From positions 72,111,060 to 72,175,059 of the forward strand of contig OU744721.1 of the NCBI GenBank assembly GCA_916613615.1: a DNA stretch of 64,000 nt, written 5' to 3'. Numbering within the stretch: position 1 is the stretch's first letter; every line of letters starts with the position of its first letter. Below the pieces are notes generated by a model, which saw only the letters and a program-made list of their open reading frames with translations, made no database searches and was not told where the DNA came from. Origin of the DNA: Steromphala cineraria. Lineage: Eukaryota; Mollusca; Gastropoda; Trochida; Trochidae. A program made the translations under genes and the position numbers. Shown here in pieces: positions 11,816 through 25,139 of this stretch.

Positions 11816-12986
11816 AGAATTGGATTCATGGTGTGATCAATAAATGTATGGTTGTATCGTATCGATGTCTCAGAGTCGTCTCCATCAGCAAGTACTCTAG
11901 CGAGTCTCCGTTCTTAACTTGATCTTTATATCTAAAATCTGAATAGTTATGTTTCGTTTGTCTTCTGATACTGATTGCAAGTTAATCGTTGATTTGTAAA
12001 AGCCACATTTCTGAAATTGTCACTAGAGAGTTCTGCAATTCCACAGAAGACTATGATAAAATTAAAATCGTGAAAGCGCTGGAACTTGTAAGCTGTCTTA
12101 AAAATAAATTGCTGAATGAAGTAAAGGTATTTTCCATGATTAAATTGAACATTTAAGCCGATTCTCACTTTCATATAAAAAAGATAAATGCATTATTAGA
12201 CATTGCATACTATCATAGCCTCTTAAAATTATTACATCAAGGGTTAATTTTGATAACAAACACCCCAGGGATTGAATTGTTAAGACGTAGTACTTTTAAG
12301 ATTGCTTTTGATGAAATATTGGCTGCACTCTTCATGTCATTTATGCTGTCTAACTTAAATATTTTTCTAAAGTATTAAATAAGAAGATGATACTAAAGAA
12401 AAAGAAATGAGAAAATATAAAACGTTATAACAAACAAACTTTATTCAACTTAAATACTTGTTGCAAGTTTTATTCAAAATAAGTGTTATATTATATATTG
12501 CACATCAAAAGCGGATTACCATCACACACTGCCTATCTGTAAGCATCCTATGACATTTACTATACTTATTATTGTACAGATAAGGAAAGGAACTCAACAA
12601 ATGCCAGTAACAAACTAAAAATGCTTCGATTTCATAGCTTTGATAACCTACATGTAATAATTATCTCTATTTGAGTTTATTTTGAATCGCAATAAGTAGT
12701 AGCGAGGGCTTGGTTTGTTACAAATGGTTTATAAAGTAACATTTATTAATTAAGATGAATTCTGTTAAAACAATCCTGACTTGACAAACGTCGATTGATA
12801 ACTATCCAACAGTTATCAACCGTAAGAAATGCACCTGAATAGTAGGAATGAAATCATATTGTTTCTTCTTAAACACTCACTATATACTTAGAACAATTAA
12901 GAATTTAATGTATAATTTAATATTTCGTACAAAACGTGATCGTGATTGTACAGATATACGAGTTGTATCTAATGAGCAACCTCAAT

Positions 12987-13101
12987 CTATTAAGTTTTCT
13001 CTCTTCCAAGACCTCATCAACAGCACCGATGTCGTCATAAAGGTTGTACTTAAGAGACAACGTCTTTGATGGAGAGCCTGGTTAATCGGTAGCCATTAAC
13101 T
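12987..13101 (-). pseudogene. Tail exon copy B, nonsense mutation
   Basis: The frame matches copies A, C and D, but a TAA stop (13,082-13,084) replaces the Lys codon before PGSPSKTLS. Downstream, YDDIGAV remains, while the second tyrosine is replaced by Asp (VDEV). The terminal stop seen in copy A is lost by a small indel. This is a clear relic. Confidence 0.55.
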
Positions 13102-13979
13102 CTGGTTAATTGTTTCCAACAGACTTTTGATGTAAGAAGAACATTGGTTGTTTTATGCCCTGCAACATCCTCTCTGCTTCAATTGAAACAAACTCTAACG
13201 TTTGAAACTTGATATCAAACATGTCTCTTTTATCGCTGATCAGTTTATCACTTCCATCCCACAATAACTGTAGCTATTATACACTGCATGATATGTTTTT
13301 AAAATGATTTATGTTGCCACATCCTAATACTCATATATATAGTTACGAGTGTAAGGATTACAAGGTGTAATTCAAGTTGTTTGTAACTGGTTTCCTGGCG
13401 ATATCTGTAAACAACCATTGGGAGCTTCCTAGTAAGACGCAGTATAGATCTGATTCGTAATCAAGCGTAATGATAAATCAGATCTAAACAATGGTTTTTG
13501 CATTTCAATGATAATTGACGGGGTCATCTCTTGATCTTACGTTTATACATTTCCAAGCCTTTGATTGTAATCTTGTGATAAAAAATAAATTCTATACAAT
13601 CTTCCCTGCCTTGATACATTTATAATAGATGTATATAACGACATTGCTTTTTTATATCTTTTAATCGTATTCCTTATGGTGTTGAGACTTTTTGAGAACT
13701 GATAGTAATAGTTATCGATCTTGTTGACATCTATATTGTTAGGTAAAACACTGTTTTGAATTTACCTTTTTCATTGTCTTATCCTTCAATCTGAATTGAA
13801 ATGTCCAAACTTTTCAATTCGAGTAAGATATCTTTGAACATCTTTATGTTCTGACAAAAGATCAAATAACGTTCTCAATAATGAACTTAGTGAGATATGA
13901 TCATACTTCTTCAAACTTCACTCATAAACATGCATTTAGGAACGACTGAAAAACGTGTGATCTGACTATGCTGTTGATA

Positions 13980-16060
13980 AGATTAGAAAATATACAAGAC
14001 AAATGAGATCAAGAGATGCCCAGAGACTATACAATCATTAACTAACTAGCTAGTTGGTCCTTAACAGAAAATCCTTTTACATGAAGGCTCTTTTCTGTAT
14101 TGGTGCTGTTTACATGAGCTTTTCATAACTGATCTAAACTACGTTTGTCCATGCAGTAGGAGGTAATCAACAGGATACTGCATTCTTAACATTTCTGCAT
14201 GTGTCTTTCTTTAGATTATATTAATTTTTTACACAAATCGCAAATATTATAAGACTGATTTCAAAATGTTCATAAGAAACTTACATTTCAATTAATGTTG
14301 CATATGTATGATTTTGCTGTTAAGCCATGGTTTTCATTATGCATAGGGAATCAACAAACATTTTCTTCTTTTACCTTGATTTGGATAAATGAGCAGTTTT
14401 CATGTTGTTATGGTGAAAATACACTAATTTGTCATCAAAAACTGTGTTCCACAAGAGATATTGCTTGTGGAAGATCGAGCGATATCTCCTAGGTAAGCCT
14501 CAGATATTTGTTACTTTTATCAATTTGTGTTGATATATTTGATATCAGAAGTCATTTGGGTGAGATTCTCTATATATACCAAATATTTAAGGCGATTTAT
14601 CGTCATTACCCGAACATTAAGTGTTCTTCCAAACAACAAAGTTTGCATTAACCAAAGATTCATGGCTCCTGCGATCCTCTGAACGTGAAACATCAATTTC
14701 AAAAGAAAATAAAAAGCACTTATAATGGAACCTAAAATCATTACAATGAAAAGAAGTGTCAATGTATGTATACAGTAAATCGAATTTTACAGAAATAATA
14801 AAAGCTGTGCATTGGCATTAGGTAAGCTGTGACAGAAGTGTTCCTTTTAAGGAGTAAAACAATTCAAAATGTGATTGAAACATGCATGCAACAAGTCTGA
14901 ATATTCCGATTGTAACACAAGTGTTATTCTAATTTGGTCTGGTTCAGAAAGGTGCAACATTTCAGGAAATTGTCAGTGTTAAAGGAATGGGTTTACATCT
15001 CTGTTAAATGTTTCAAGTCCCGATGGACCATGTTCTGACCTCTAAGAATAACGTTTTATCGATTGACTTTTCTGTAAAGTAGTAAATAGAAAAAACGCTA
15101 AATGAAGTAAAATGTTTCGTTGTGAAATAAGTTGACAATTTCAAATTGATTCCATATGTCGTCATTAAAAATGTTCGCAATTCGTGAACATTGCATCACA
15201 TTATAAAAAAACGATTGGTGCACAGTCAAAACCCAACATGCATTTGAAATTTGATTTTGCCATCATATCCCTCATCTACTTTGTGTATACATGTCTATGT
15301 GTCAAGTTTAGATCTCGTGATAGTGCTAACTTGTACCAGTATTAGACAAAAGTCAAGTCAACCAAATTTGGGGTTGGTTTTCTTGTTGGAATGAGTGATG
15401 GCAAATGAGTTATGGACGCCATTCAGGCCATGTCGTCTGTTATCATCTGTCCATTGATATCACAACATTGTCATTTTATTGTCAAGCTCAACAGATTAAA
15501 ATCAAAAGTAATATAAGTACTTTTCGATGAAGTGATACAATGATTACAATTTGAACAGTAACAGAGAAGGCATGTTTACATGAACTTTTGATAAACCTAC
15601 CTACATTTGTGTCCATATAACAATAGATCAGGTAACATGATTATCCATATTAACAATTATAAATTTTATAAAGACATTTCATGTGGCCTTTATTGTAAAT
15701 TTATTCATTAAACAAAGAAAATATTTAATTTAATTAAAATGACTTACATTTCAGCTTATGATATGTTTTTGAAAAATTCTCATATATATTATCATACTGA
15801 ACTGTTTTTGAATAGACAGGTTTCGAAAAATTCAACAGTTGCCAGGTTGAGAAAGATCAATAGCGTGGCAAAATACATGCATATACAGCAACAAAACAAT
15901 TAAGATTACCTTAGATGATAACTAAAACCTCACACTTTTGTTCACTGTTAATGGTAATATTTGAAATTGAAAATTGCATTAATTTATTTCTTCTTCTCAT
16001 ATTTCTTCACCCTTGGTACTTATATTTCATTTACACATATTGTGGATTGCTTTAATTGGA
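13980..16060. repeat. High-identity tract shared with 22,690-24,765
   Basis: I counted only about a dozen differences between the two tracts over roughly 2.08 kb (about 99.4 percent identity by eye). Flanking parts of B and C differ visibly more. The tract includes the short fold-back element in both units. It fits a recent conversion or exchange between B and C. Confidence 0.7.
14424..14572 (-). mobile_element. Short fold-back element in unit B
   Basis: One end resembles the right end of the 8.5-8.9 kb element (ATCAAAAACTGTGTTCCAC compared with its complement) and the other resembles its left end (GGTGAGATTCTCTA). The interior keeps one hairpin arm and an AGCGATATCTCCTAGG segment. Unit D at about 33,745-33,760 reads ATACACCGATATATACC without the insert, which is an empty site. 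Confidence 0.65.
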
Positions 16061-16429
16061 ATGCACTTTAAAGAAAAAAGTTAAGATTTCAGTTTGGTTT
16101 GGAAATGAAATTTCACTAAAGTAATGAAGAAATTATACCAACTCAAGTATCATAACAGTTTTTCATGGAAGCGTACAACATATGAATTGTATATCAATGT
16201 AAGGAATTTCTACATTAACAAAATAACTGAAAAATGGTCCAATTTTATATACAAACTATCTATAGATTGTTATTGAGTTTGATTACTGATTGGAATTAAC
16301 TGTCATCAAATAAAATATATTTTCATCATAGTTAAGGCGTGATAAACATAATTGATTTAATTTGAACCAATGAACGAAGAACACATTCTACAGAAAGACA
16401 TTTATGTAAGGCTATATTCTACTCTCTGG

Positions 16430-16806
16430 AGAGTCATTAAGTTAAAAATATTCCAAAAGGTAAACAAGATCAATCCCATTGTCTACCCTGAAGAGTTTCA
16501 AGGCTGGCTACCTCAAGGTTGATATTCAAAATAATGGACCTTTGTGTTCTGAACCAGTTAAATCAGCATTTGAGGGCAATATAGCATACCAGCATAGCTG
16601 TGAAATCCAAAATCGATGGCTTCACTTATTTGATGTCTGCTTTGCCCTACCACAAATCGCAACTAGTAGTCACTGTTGAGAAGTTTGATGTAGCCCTTGT
16701 GTGGTAATGTTGTAGAAACCATTTTAATCTTTTCGCTATTGATTCACCAGACTGGAACAATAGAGGAACAGCAGCATGAAACTACAGTACCATTGATAAA
16801 ATGAGT
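16430..16806 (-). pseudogene. Ig-like domain fragment, copy B
   Basis: A CTTAG acceptor (ending at 16,807) leads into the strand B/C block on the minus strand, but the second Trp codon is TGA. The frame QSRHQISEAIDFGFHSYAG then continues to MLYCPQ (Cys near 16,576). After a conserved TTCAG, a stretch reading IILNINLEVASLETLQ resembles the last strand of an Ig domain and ends at a GGTAGAC donor-like site. The nonsense codon makes this a pseudogene copy. Confidence 0.45.
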
Positions 16807-18239
16807 CTAAGATCAACAGAAAAAGAGTTAAAGTATGTACAAGGTATATAAGAATAACACAAAACAAAAACTCATAACATATATAAACATAGAAAACGAG
16901 GTATCCAATAGCATTGTTGATGTCAACATTGTTTTCATAATTACGAAAAGAGATTTGATACACATGAAAATACTATCATTTGGTATAAAGGGTGACAATT
17001 ATCAGGAAACCAGAAAAAGAGGTCCTTGAAATATCAATCATTTTTGGTTTACCTCGTTTCCTTAATTGCTGTCTTGATGAAAAAGTATGAACACTTTGTT
17101 TATACATTACCTTTTATCTATGCTGAGCTCACGTAGTTTTAACATATATCTGAAATATAAGAACGATTGTATTGGATGAAATATCCTAAACTTAAAACAG
17201 AAGGACTTGTTTATTCATACATCTATATGAATATGGTCTTATATTTTATCAGCTCCTTATATCCATCTAAAAGATCGCTTTATCATCTGTAAATGTCTAA
17301 CAAAACATGCCATGTATCTATAACCTTACCACCAACTCTCCCAAATTAACAATATTATATTGATATATGTTTGAACATTTGTTGACTTTTTTTGCATAAA
17401 ATACAATGATTTCGGAACCTAATCTCATTTTAATAACTAGTGGTGCCAATGTTGATGTACCGTTAATCAATCTTTAAAAAAGTAAGTATTGCTGTGAATT
17501 GATTTTGACAAGGTGTAAGAGAAGATTTCCTGATTTTGCTGTAATCAAATAAAATGGTTGAAGCTGATGATATCGCTACACAATTTAGCATTCAACAAGT
17601 CTAAATATAACGAATGTGACACAAGTGTGATGCTAATTGGATACATTTCATCTAGGTGCTGCATTTCAGGAAATTGTCCGTGAAAATGGAATTAGTTTTC
17701 TTAAATGTTGAATGTTTCTTTTCCCAATGGACCATGTTCTAACAATTTGGAATTACATTATTTCAATTGATCTCCCTTACAATAATTAAAAAGAAATAAT
17801 ATTGTAAAAAGGTTGCAGCTTTCTTGCAGGAATGGTTAGACAATTTTAATCACAAATGAAACAATGAATAAATCTAACTGATTAGAGGAGAAGATATCTG
17901 CTGAAAGATACCCATTTTCAAAAATGTATCTAACAATCCTGTCACACTACATCAGATTCATGTTATTAGCATTTTACTTACATGTAGAAAATGTATTTGC
18001 CTGAAAGGTATACAACAGAGTGTTTTTTATAAGGGATAATTTTATTATTTCAAACACACTTTAATGCCTCAAACAGTATCACAAATTTATTGCAATTAAT
18101 TAAAGTGAACATTCGTAAATATCATTAATGTCCCTTGACTACCTAACCGCTCACCTTTCCCCTAACTGCACTAACTAATGGTAATCTGTTAGCTGACATT
18201 TTGAGTAACAAATATTGAGTGCGACAGCTGATACAACTA

Positions 18240-19420
18240 CAGCACATAACTGAAAATGATTATTGGACCAAGTATAAGGGGAATTACAAAAATGAAATTC
18301 CTTAAGATTTCCAACTGAATAACTTGTGTATTTGTTGATTACATTACCTTTTAAGAAACAGTGACATGCACCTGCGGCCTTGCGGTTTTCATTTTTATAA
18401 AGGAATTCATATAATGAATTAACTAAATTTTAAATTGCAATGTTTGAAAATGGAGAAATAAAAAAATTCTTCATGATTCTATTATGATTTTAAATTTCCT
18501 TTTCTTAAGTATTCTCCTTAATCAATTGAAAGTAATATTGCCACTATGACTCAAACTTAATAATGGAATGAATATTATAATGACTAATCAAAATTAAATA
18601 GGTGATTTATATTAAAATGAATGGAGCAATCATAATCTTAAAACGCAGCTGATAAAATATATGATCCGCAAGGATGTGGATATTTTGTTTGAGATCGTTG
18701 CTTTAATATTTTTACATTTTTACGTTACCTTTAAAAATAATTCTCTTATCAGATTCATGTGTTCCATTTCACGGTAATGATCATTTTTGAAATATGATTT
18801 ATCTAGTTGATATATGCGATTAAGTCAGCTTTGTGTTTAAACCAGTCATCTTTTTTCACAACTGTTTTGATAATTTAGAGATATGGAGATTGATAAAGAT
18901 ACTCCACCAGCCACAAACACATCATGTTTCAGAGCTAGGGGGCTCTCTTGTGCAAGTATTGATAGCAGAAACACACTACAAATGCACTGTGAACAAATGA
19001 ATGTCTTTCAATTGTTTGGAAGTAGGCGGTGAAGAGCTTTCATTCATGATTTACCATCTCCCGAACTTCAGCCTGAGTATTTACAATGACTCATTTGTTA
19101 TGGATTAAGTGCCATTCATTTTGTTTGAGATTATAAGGTAGCATTAACGCTTGATACATCAAGTCTAAGTTCATTTAGCGAGCAAGACTGTTGTAACCCT
19201 GTTTTGAACAGCAATTTATCTCATTTGTCTCGTCTGAAGAAAATTATTAGTCAACTGATCCTAATGGAGATCATCCCACATTAGATAGTTGATCCTGGTT
19301 TGTCACAGAATTGGATTCGTGCTGTGATCAATAAATGTATAGTTGTATCGTATCGATGTCTCAGAGTCGTCTCCATCAGCATGTACTCTAGCGAGTCTCC
19401 CTTCTTAACTTGATCTTCAT
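18240..19420 (-). other. Conserved minus-strand blocks of unit B
   Basis: Three blocks are shared by all units. One is at about 18,340-18,400, where the minus strand reads KAAGACHC and reaches an AAAG/GTAATG donor-like site; the same site occurs at 10.08, 27.05 and 36.74 kb. A second is the AAGAGCTTTCATTCATGAT block (19,028-19,054). A third, at about 18,915-19,000, reads FLLSILAQESPLALKHDVF on the minus strand with hydrophobic character. Frames shift between copies in the second block, so that one is more likely non-coding. Confidence 0.35.
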
Positions 19421-21118
19421 GGGTGAATATATATCTTATGTGGCTTCTTCCACTTTTGTGGTTGAACTTATCCTTTCTCATCTGATTGAATTGTAGCAAT
19501 TACCGTTATGCAGGAAGAATACCTACTAATCATGAAAAATTGTGTTTACCCTCTGATAGGGCCTAAGTAAGGTTAATTGTTGTAACATTCCCACAATATG
19601 TGTAACTGATCACGGATTGTTCAATCTTACGACATACAAATAATCATGGGGAAAATCTTCACTTGTAGTCACAATCATGAATAGATCATTGTTCCCTCGT
19701 CCAACAATTGAATCATATTTCATCTCTTCACTCAAAACAAACATTCAGTACAATGTTATCCATTATTCCTTATAAAATATTGGAATAAATTGCTACCTTC
19801 AGCACAGATCAGTTACATATTTTGTCTGAAACATATTAATTTGGTTAACATTTATGGAATGCATTAAGACTTACTTTGAAAAGGCATTGTTCATAAGAAC
19901 GCTTTTTATCTTCAAGTTGGTTTCACGCTTAAAAATTATAAGCCATAAAAAATATCCTTTATCTTACAAAATCAAATAATTAAAATTACATATATGTTTA
20001 TCGTAACTGTTTTTTATTGGCCAATGGCATGTAACCAAGCTTACATACATTCATAGGCTTTCTCATGTACAGAAACTTTATCATGCATATGGAATGGAAA
20101 TTTAACTAAACCATTCTTATGTTGAACTAGGATATCAACATGTTAATATCAATTTATTAATTGCTCCAAATCTTGAAAATAAATACAATGTTAATAAAAA
20201 ATTATCATGATGTTGTTTAAATGCATCTTCTCTGTCGTGGATTATCTTTTTCTGTATGAGCAATGTTTTTTGAAACATTGTATCTATGCAATATACACAA
20301 TTATCCACACAGTTGTAATAAAGCTAAACAGATAGATGCTAGTTGAAAGTAAAACGCCGATTCGTAAAGGTTACATTTCTGAAATTGTCACTAGAGATTT
20401 TGTTTTTGGAAAACTTTTATCATTCCTCAGAAGACTATGATACAAGTCGTGAAAGCGCTAGAACTTGTAATCTCTCTTTTTTAAAAATGACGAATGAAGT
20501 ATTTTCCATCGTTAAATTAAACATTTAAGTCCATTCTCACTTTGATATAAAAAAAATGTATAATTAAAACATTGCATAATATGATAGCCTGTTAACAAAC
20601 GCCGCAGGGCTGATATTACTAAGACGTAGTATTTATAAGATTGTTTGTGATTAAATATTGGTTGCACTGTTGATGTCATTTATGCTGTCTGACTTAAATA
20701 TTTTGGTAAAGTTTTTAATAATAAGATGATACTTAAGAAAAAGAACCACTTTTTAAAAAGGTTTTTACTTTTTCAAATTATGTAACAATTATTTTCTAAA
20801 CTCCCGTGAATGAGAAAATATAAAACACAATTACATAAAAACTTTATTCAACTTAAATACTTGTTGCAAGTTTTACTCAAAATAAGTGTGTTATTTTATT
20901 TTGCATATCAAAAGCGATTACCGTCACATACTGCTTCATTTATCTGTTAGGCTGTGACATTTACGATACTTATTATTGTACAAATAAGGAAAGGAACCCA
21001 CCCAATGTCAGTAACAAACTAAACATGCTTAGGTTCCATAGCTCTGATAACCTAATAATTAACTCTTTCTAGCTTTATTTTGGATCGCATTACTTTCAAT
21101 ATTAAAAATGATGGTTTG

Positions 21119-21402
21119 ATCCCAAACCGATTGCAGATAATGTTTTCCTTTTGGCTCAAAATGAGCCCTCAAAATGTTATGAATAGTAATGAAGGAGAGA
21201 TATGACACCCTAAATACATTGGGCAAAATAAGTAACCAGTGACATTTGTTCCTAATCAGCATCCCAAACCGATTGCAGATAATGTTTTCCTTTTGGCTCA
21301 AAATGAGCCCTCAAAATGTTATGAATAGTAATGAAGGAGAGATATGACACCCTAAATACATTGGGCAAAATAAATAACCAGTGACATTTGTTCCTAATCA
21401 GC
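21119..21402 (+). repeat. 142-bp perfect-type tandem duplication
   Basis: Two adjacent units (21,119-21,260 and 21,261-21,402) begin ATCCCAAACCGATTGCAG and differ at one or two bases. The corresponding part of unit C (about 31.5 kb) has one diverged copy, so the duplication is recent and specific to unit B. Confidence 0.95.
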
Positions 21403-21698
21403 AGCAACAATTAGGATATTTCCAATAAATAGTAGCAAAGGCTTGATTTGCTAAAAGTACATTTGGCTTTAAAGAGAAAAATACCATTGTGAAGAAACTG
21501 ACTTAATAACGCTGATTAATAATAGTTATTAACACTAAGAAATACACGTGATTAAAAGAATAATGTAATCATATAGTTTTTTCTTAACACCTATTATATA
21601 CTTAGAACACTTAAGAATAAATGTAAAATTCAATATTTCGTACTAACGTGATCGTGATCGTACAGATATACGAGTTGTATCTAATGAGCAACCTCAAT

Positions 21699-21813
21699 CT
21701 ATTAAGTTTTCTCTCTTCCAAGACCTCATCAACAGCACCGATGTCGTCATAAAAGTTGTACTTAAGAGACAACGTCTTTGATGGAGAGCCTGGTTTATCG
21801 CTAGCCATTAAAT
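21699..21813 (-). pseudogene. Tail exon copy C
   Basis: The minus strand reads MASDKPGSPSKTLSLKY, then NFYDDIGAVDEVLEERKL. The first tyrosine motif is intact and the second is changed to Asp, as in copy B. A one-base difference after the EERK codons removes the terminal stop of copy A and extends the frame by about 28 residues with no counterpart. The shared Y-to-D change in B and C predates their duplication or spread by conversion. Confidence 0.5.
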
Positions 21814-22689
21814 CTGGTTAATTGTTTCCAACAGACTTTTGATGTAAGAAGAACATTGAATCGCCGTGGTTGTTTTATGTCCTGCAACATCCTCTCTGCT
21901 TCAATTGAAACAAACTCTAACGTTTGAAACTTGAAGTCAAACGTGCGTCTTATTGCTGATCAGTTTATCACTTCCATCCCACGATGGCTGTAGCTATTAT
22001 ACACTGCATGATATGTTTTTAAAATGATTAATGTTGCCACATCCTAGTACTCATAGTTACGAGTATAAGGATTACAAGGTGTAATTCAAGTTGTTTGTAA
22101 CCGGTTCCCCGGCAATATCTGTAAACAACAATTGGGAGCTTCCTAGTAAGACGCAGTATAGATCTGATTCATAATCAAGCGTAATGAAAAATCAGATCTC
22201 AACAATTGATTTTTGCATTTCAATGATAATTGACAGGGTCGTCTCTTGATCTTACGTTTATACATTTCCAAGCCTTTGATTGTAATCTTGTGATAAAAAA
22301 TAAATTCTATACAATCTTCCCTGCCTTGATACATTTATAATAGATGTATATAATTGGGTTTTTTTTACCTTTTACTCGTATTCCTTATGGAGTTGAGACT
22401 TTGTGAGAACTGATAGTTATAGTCATCGATCTTGTCGACATCTATATATTTAGGTAAAACACTGTTTTGAATTTACCTTTTTCATTGTCTTATCCTTCAA
22501 TCTGAATTGAAATGTCCAAACTTTTCAATTCGAGTAAAATATCTTTGAACATCTTTATGTTCTGACAAAAGATCAAATAACGTTCTCAATAATGAACTTT
22601 GTAAAATATGATAATACTTCTTTAAACTTCCCTCATAAACATGCATTTAGGAACGACTGAAAAACGTCTGATCTGACTTTGCTGTTGAT

Positions 22690-24765
22690 AAGATTCGAAA
22701 ATATACAAGACAAATGAGATCAAGAGATGCCCAGAGACTATACAATCATTAACTAACTAGCTAGTTGGTCCTTAACAGAAAATCCTATTACATGAAGGCT
22801 CTTTTCTGTATTGGTGCTGTTTACATGAGCTTTTCATAACTGATCTAAACTACGTTTATCCATGCAGTAGGAGGTAATCAACAGGATACTGCATTCTTAA
22901 CATTTCTGCATGTGTCTTTCTTTAGATTATATTAATTTTTTACACAAATCGCAAATATTATAAGACTGATTTCAAAATGTTCATAAGAAACTTACATTTC
23001 AATTAATGTTGCATATGTATGATTTTGCTGTTAAGCCATGGTTTTCATTATGCATAGGGAATCAACAAACATTTTCTTCTTTTACCTTGATTTGGATAAA
23101 TGAGCAGTTTTCATGTTGTTATGGTGAAAATACACTAATTTATCATCAAAAACTGTGTTCCACAGGAGATATTGCTTGTGGAAGATCGAGCGATATCTCC
23201 TAGGTAAGCCTCAGATATTTGTTACTTTTATCAATTTGTGTTGATATATTTGATATCAGAAGTCATTTGGGTGAGATTCTCTATATATACCAAATATTTA
23301 AGGCGATTTATCGTCATTACCCGAACATTAAGTGTTCTTCCAAACAACAAAGTTTGCATTAACCAAAGATTCATGGCTCCTGCGATCCTCTGAACGTGAA
23401 ACATCAATTTCAAAAGAAAATAAAAAACACTTATAATGGAACCTAAAATCATTACAATGAAAAGAAGTGTCAATGTATGTATACAGTAAATCGAATTTTA
23501 CAGAAATAATAAAAGCTGTGCATTGGCATTAGGTAAGCTGTGACAGAAGTGTTCCTTTTAAGGAGTAAAACAATTCAAAATGTGATTGAAACATGCATGC
23601 AACAAGTCTGAATATTCCGATTGTGACACAAGTGTTATTCTAATTTGGTCTGGTTCAGAAAGGTGCTGCATTTCAGGAAATTGTCAGTGTTAAAGGAATG
23701 GGTTTACATCTCTGTTAAATGTTTCAAGTCCCGATGGACCATGTTCTGACCTCTAAGACTAACGTTTTATCGATTGACTTTTCTGTAAAGTAGTAAATAG
23801 AAAAAACGCTAAATGAAGTAAAATGTTTTGTTGTGAAATAAGTTGACAATTTCAAATTGATTCCATATGTCGTCATTAAAAATGTTCGCAATTCGTGAAC
23901 ATTGCATCACATTATAAAAAAACGATTGGTGCACAGTCAAAACCCAACATGCATTTGAAATTTGATTTTGCCATCATATCCCTCATCTACTTTGTGTATA
24001 TGTCTATGTGTCAAGTTTAGATCTCGTGATAGTGCTAACTTGTACCAGTATTAGACAAAAGTCAAGTCAACCAAATTTGGGGTTGGTTTTCTTGTTGGAA
24101 TGAGTGATGGCAAATGAGTTATGGACGCCATTCAGGCCATGTCGTCTGTTATCATCTGTCCATTGATATCACAACATTGTCATTTTATTGTCAAGCTCAA
24201 CAGATTAAAATCAAAAGTAATATAAGTACTTTTCGATGAAGTGATACAATGATTACAATTTGAACAGTAACAGAGAAGGCATGTTTACATGAACTTTTGA
24301 TAAACCTACCTACATTTGTGTCCATATAACAATAGATCAGGTAACATGATTATCCATATTAACAATTATAAATTTTATAAAGACATTTCATGTGGCCTTT
24401 ATTGTAAATTTATTCATTAAACAAAGAAAATATTTAATTTAATTAAAATGACTTACATTTCAGCTTATGATATGTTTTTGAAAAATTCTCATATATATTA
24501 TCATACTGAACTGTTTTTGAATAGACAGGTTTCGAAAAATTCAACAGTTGCCAGGTTGATAAAGATCAATAGCGTGGCAAAATACATGCATATACAGCAA
24601 CAAAACAATTAAGATTACCTTAGATGATAACTAAAACCTCACACTTTTGTTCACTGTTAACGATAATATTTGAAATTGAAAATTGCATTAATTTATTTCT
24701 TCTTCTCATATTTCTTCACCCTTGGTACTTATATTTCATTTACACATATTGTTGATTGCTTTAAT
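22690..24765. repeat. High-identity tract shared with 13,980-16,060
   Basis: This is the unit C partner of the conversion-like tract. Differences include a 2-bp deletion near 24,000 and scattered single-base changes. Confidence 0.7.
23136..23283 (-). mobile_element. Short fold-back element in unit C
   Basis: This is the same insertion at the same position as in unit B (14,424-14,572), with two or three base differences. It is therefore inherited by duplication or conversion and not a second insertion. Unit D shows the empty site. Confidence 0.65.
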
Positions 24766-25139
24766 TGGAATGCACTTTAAAGAACAAAGTTAAGACTTAA
24801 GTTTGGCTTGGAAATGAAATTTCACTAAAGTAATGAAGAAATTATACCAACTCAAGTATCATGACAGTTTTTCATGGAAGCGTACAACATATGAATTGTA
24901 TATCAATGTAAGGAATTTCTTCATTAACAAAATAACTGAATAATGGTCCAATTTTATATACAAAATATCTACAGATTGTTTTTGAGTTTGATTACTGATT
25001 GGAATTAACTGTCATCAAATAAAATATATTTTCATCATAGTTAAGGCGTGATAAACATAATTGATTTAAATAGAACCAATGAACGAAGAACACATTCTAC
25101 AGAAAGACATTTATGTAAGACTATATTCTACTCTCTGGA

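Larger units (their letters stand above)
3355..12986 (-). repeat. Tandem array unit A
   Basis: Unit A is a copy of a sequence that recurs as B and C and, more diverged, as D. Shared landmarks in order are the tail exon (3.36 kb), the Ig-like fragment (7.4-7.8 kb), a block with a GT donor (about 10.1 kb), the AAAGAGCTTTCATTCATGAT block (10.77 kb) and a block around 12.0-12.17 kb. Unit A is interrupted by the LINE and its flanking repeats (4.07-6.77 kb), by small elements at 8.37-8.94 kb, and by extra sequence near 9.42-9.78 and 11.13-11.70 kb that B and C lack. It lacks the roughly 0.9 kb that B has at 19.42-20.34 kb. The strand given is that of the inferred gene fragments. Confidence 0.75.
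12987..21698 (-). repeat. Tandem array unit B
   Basis: Unit B is about 8.7 kb and is the closest relative of unit C; equivalent landmarks are 8,709-8,711 bp apart between about 14.0 and 16.7 kb. It contains a tail exon, the short fold-back element, the Ig-like fragment and the shared minus-strand blocks, and ends in a 142-bp tandem duplication. Small plus-strand open frames here are shadows; nothing else supports them. Confidence 0.8.

Noticed and set aside
11947..12174. Minus-strand 75-codon frame in the block shared by all units
   Set aside because: The plus-strand frame of the same block is equally open in A, and both break in other copies, so the coding strand cannot be decided.
14295..14492. 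65-codon plus-strand frame repeated at 23,006 with two residue changes
   Set aside because: The conservation reflects near-identical DNA in the B/C tract; unit D breaks the frame, and the frame runs into the fold-back element.
16479..16679. 66-codon plus-strand frame conserved at 25,188
   Set aside because: It is antisense to the Ig-like fragment, and unit A does not keep it.
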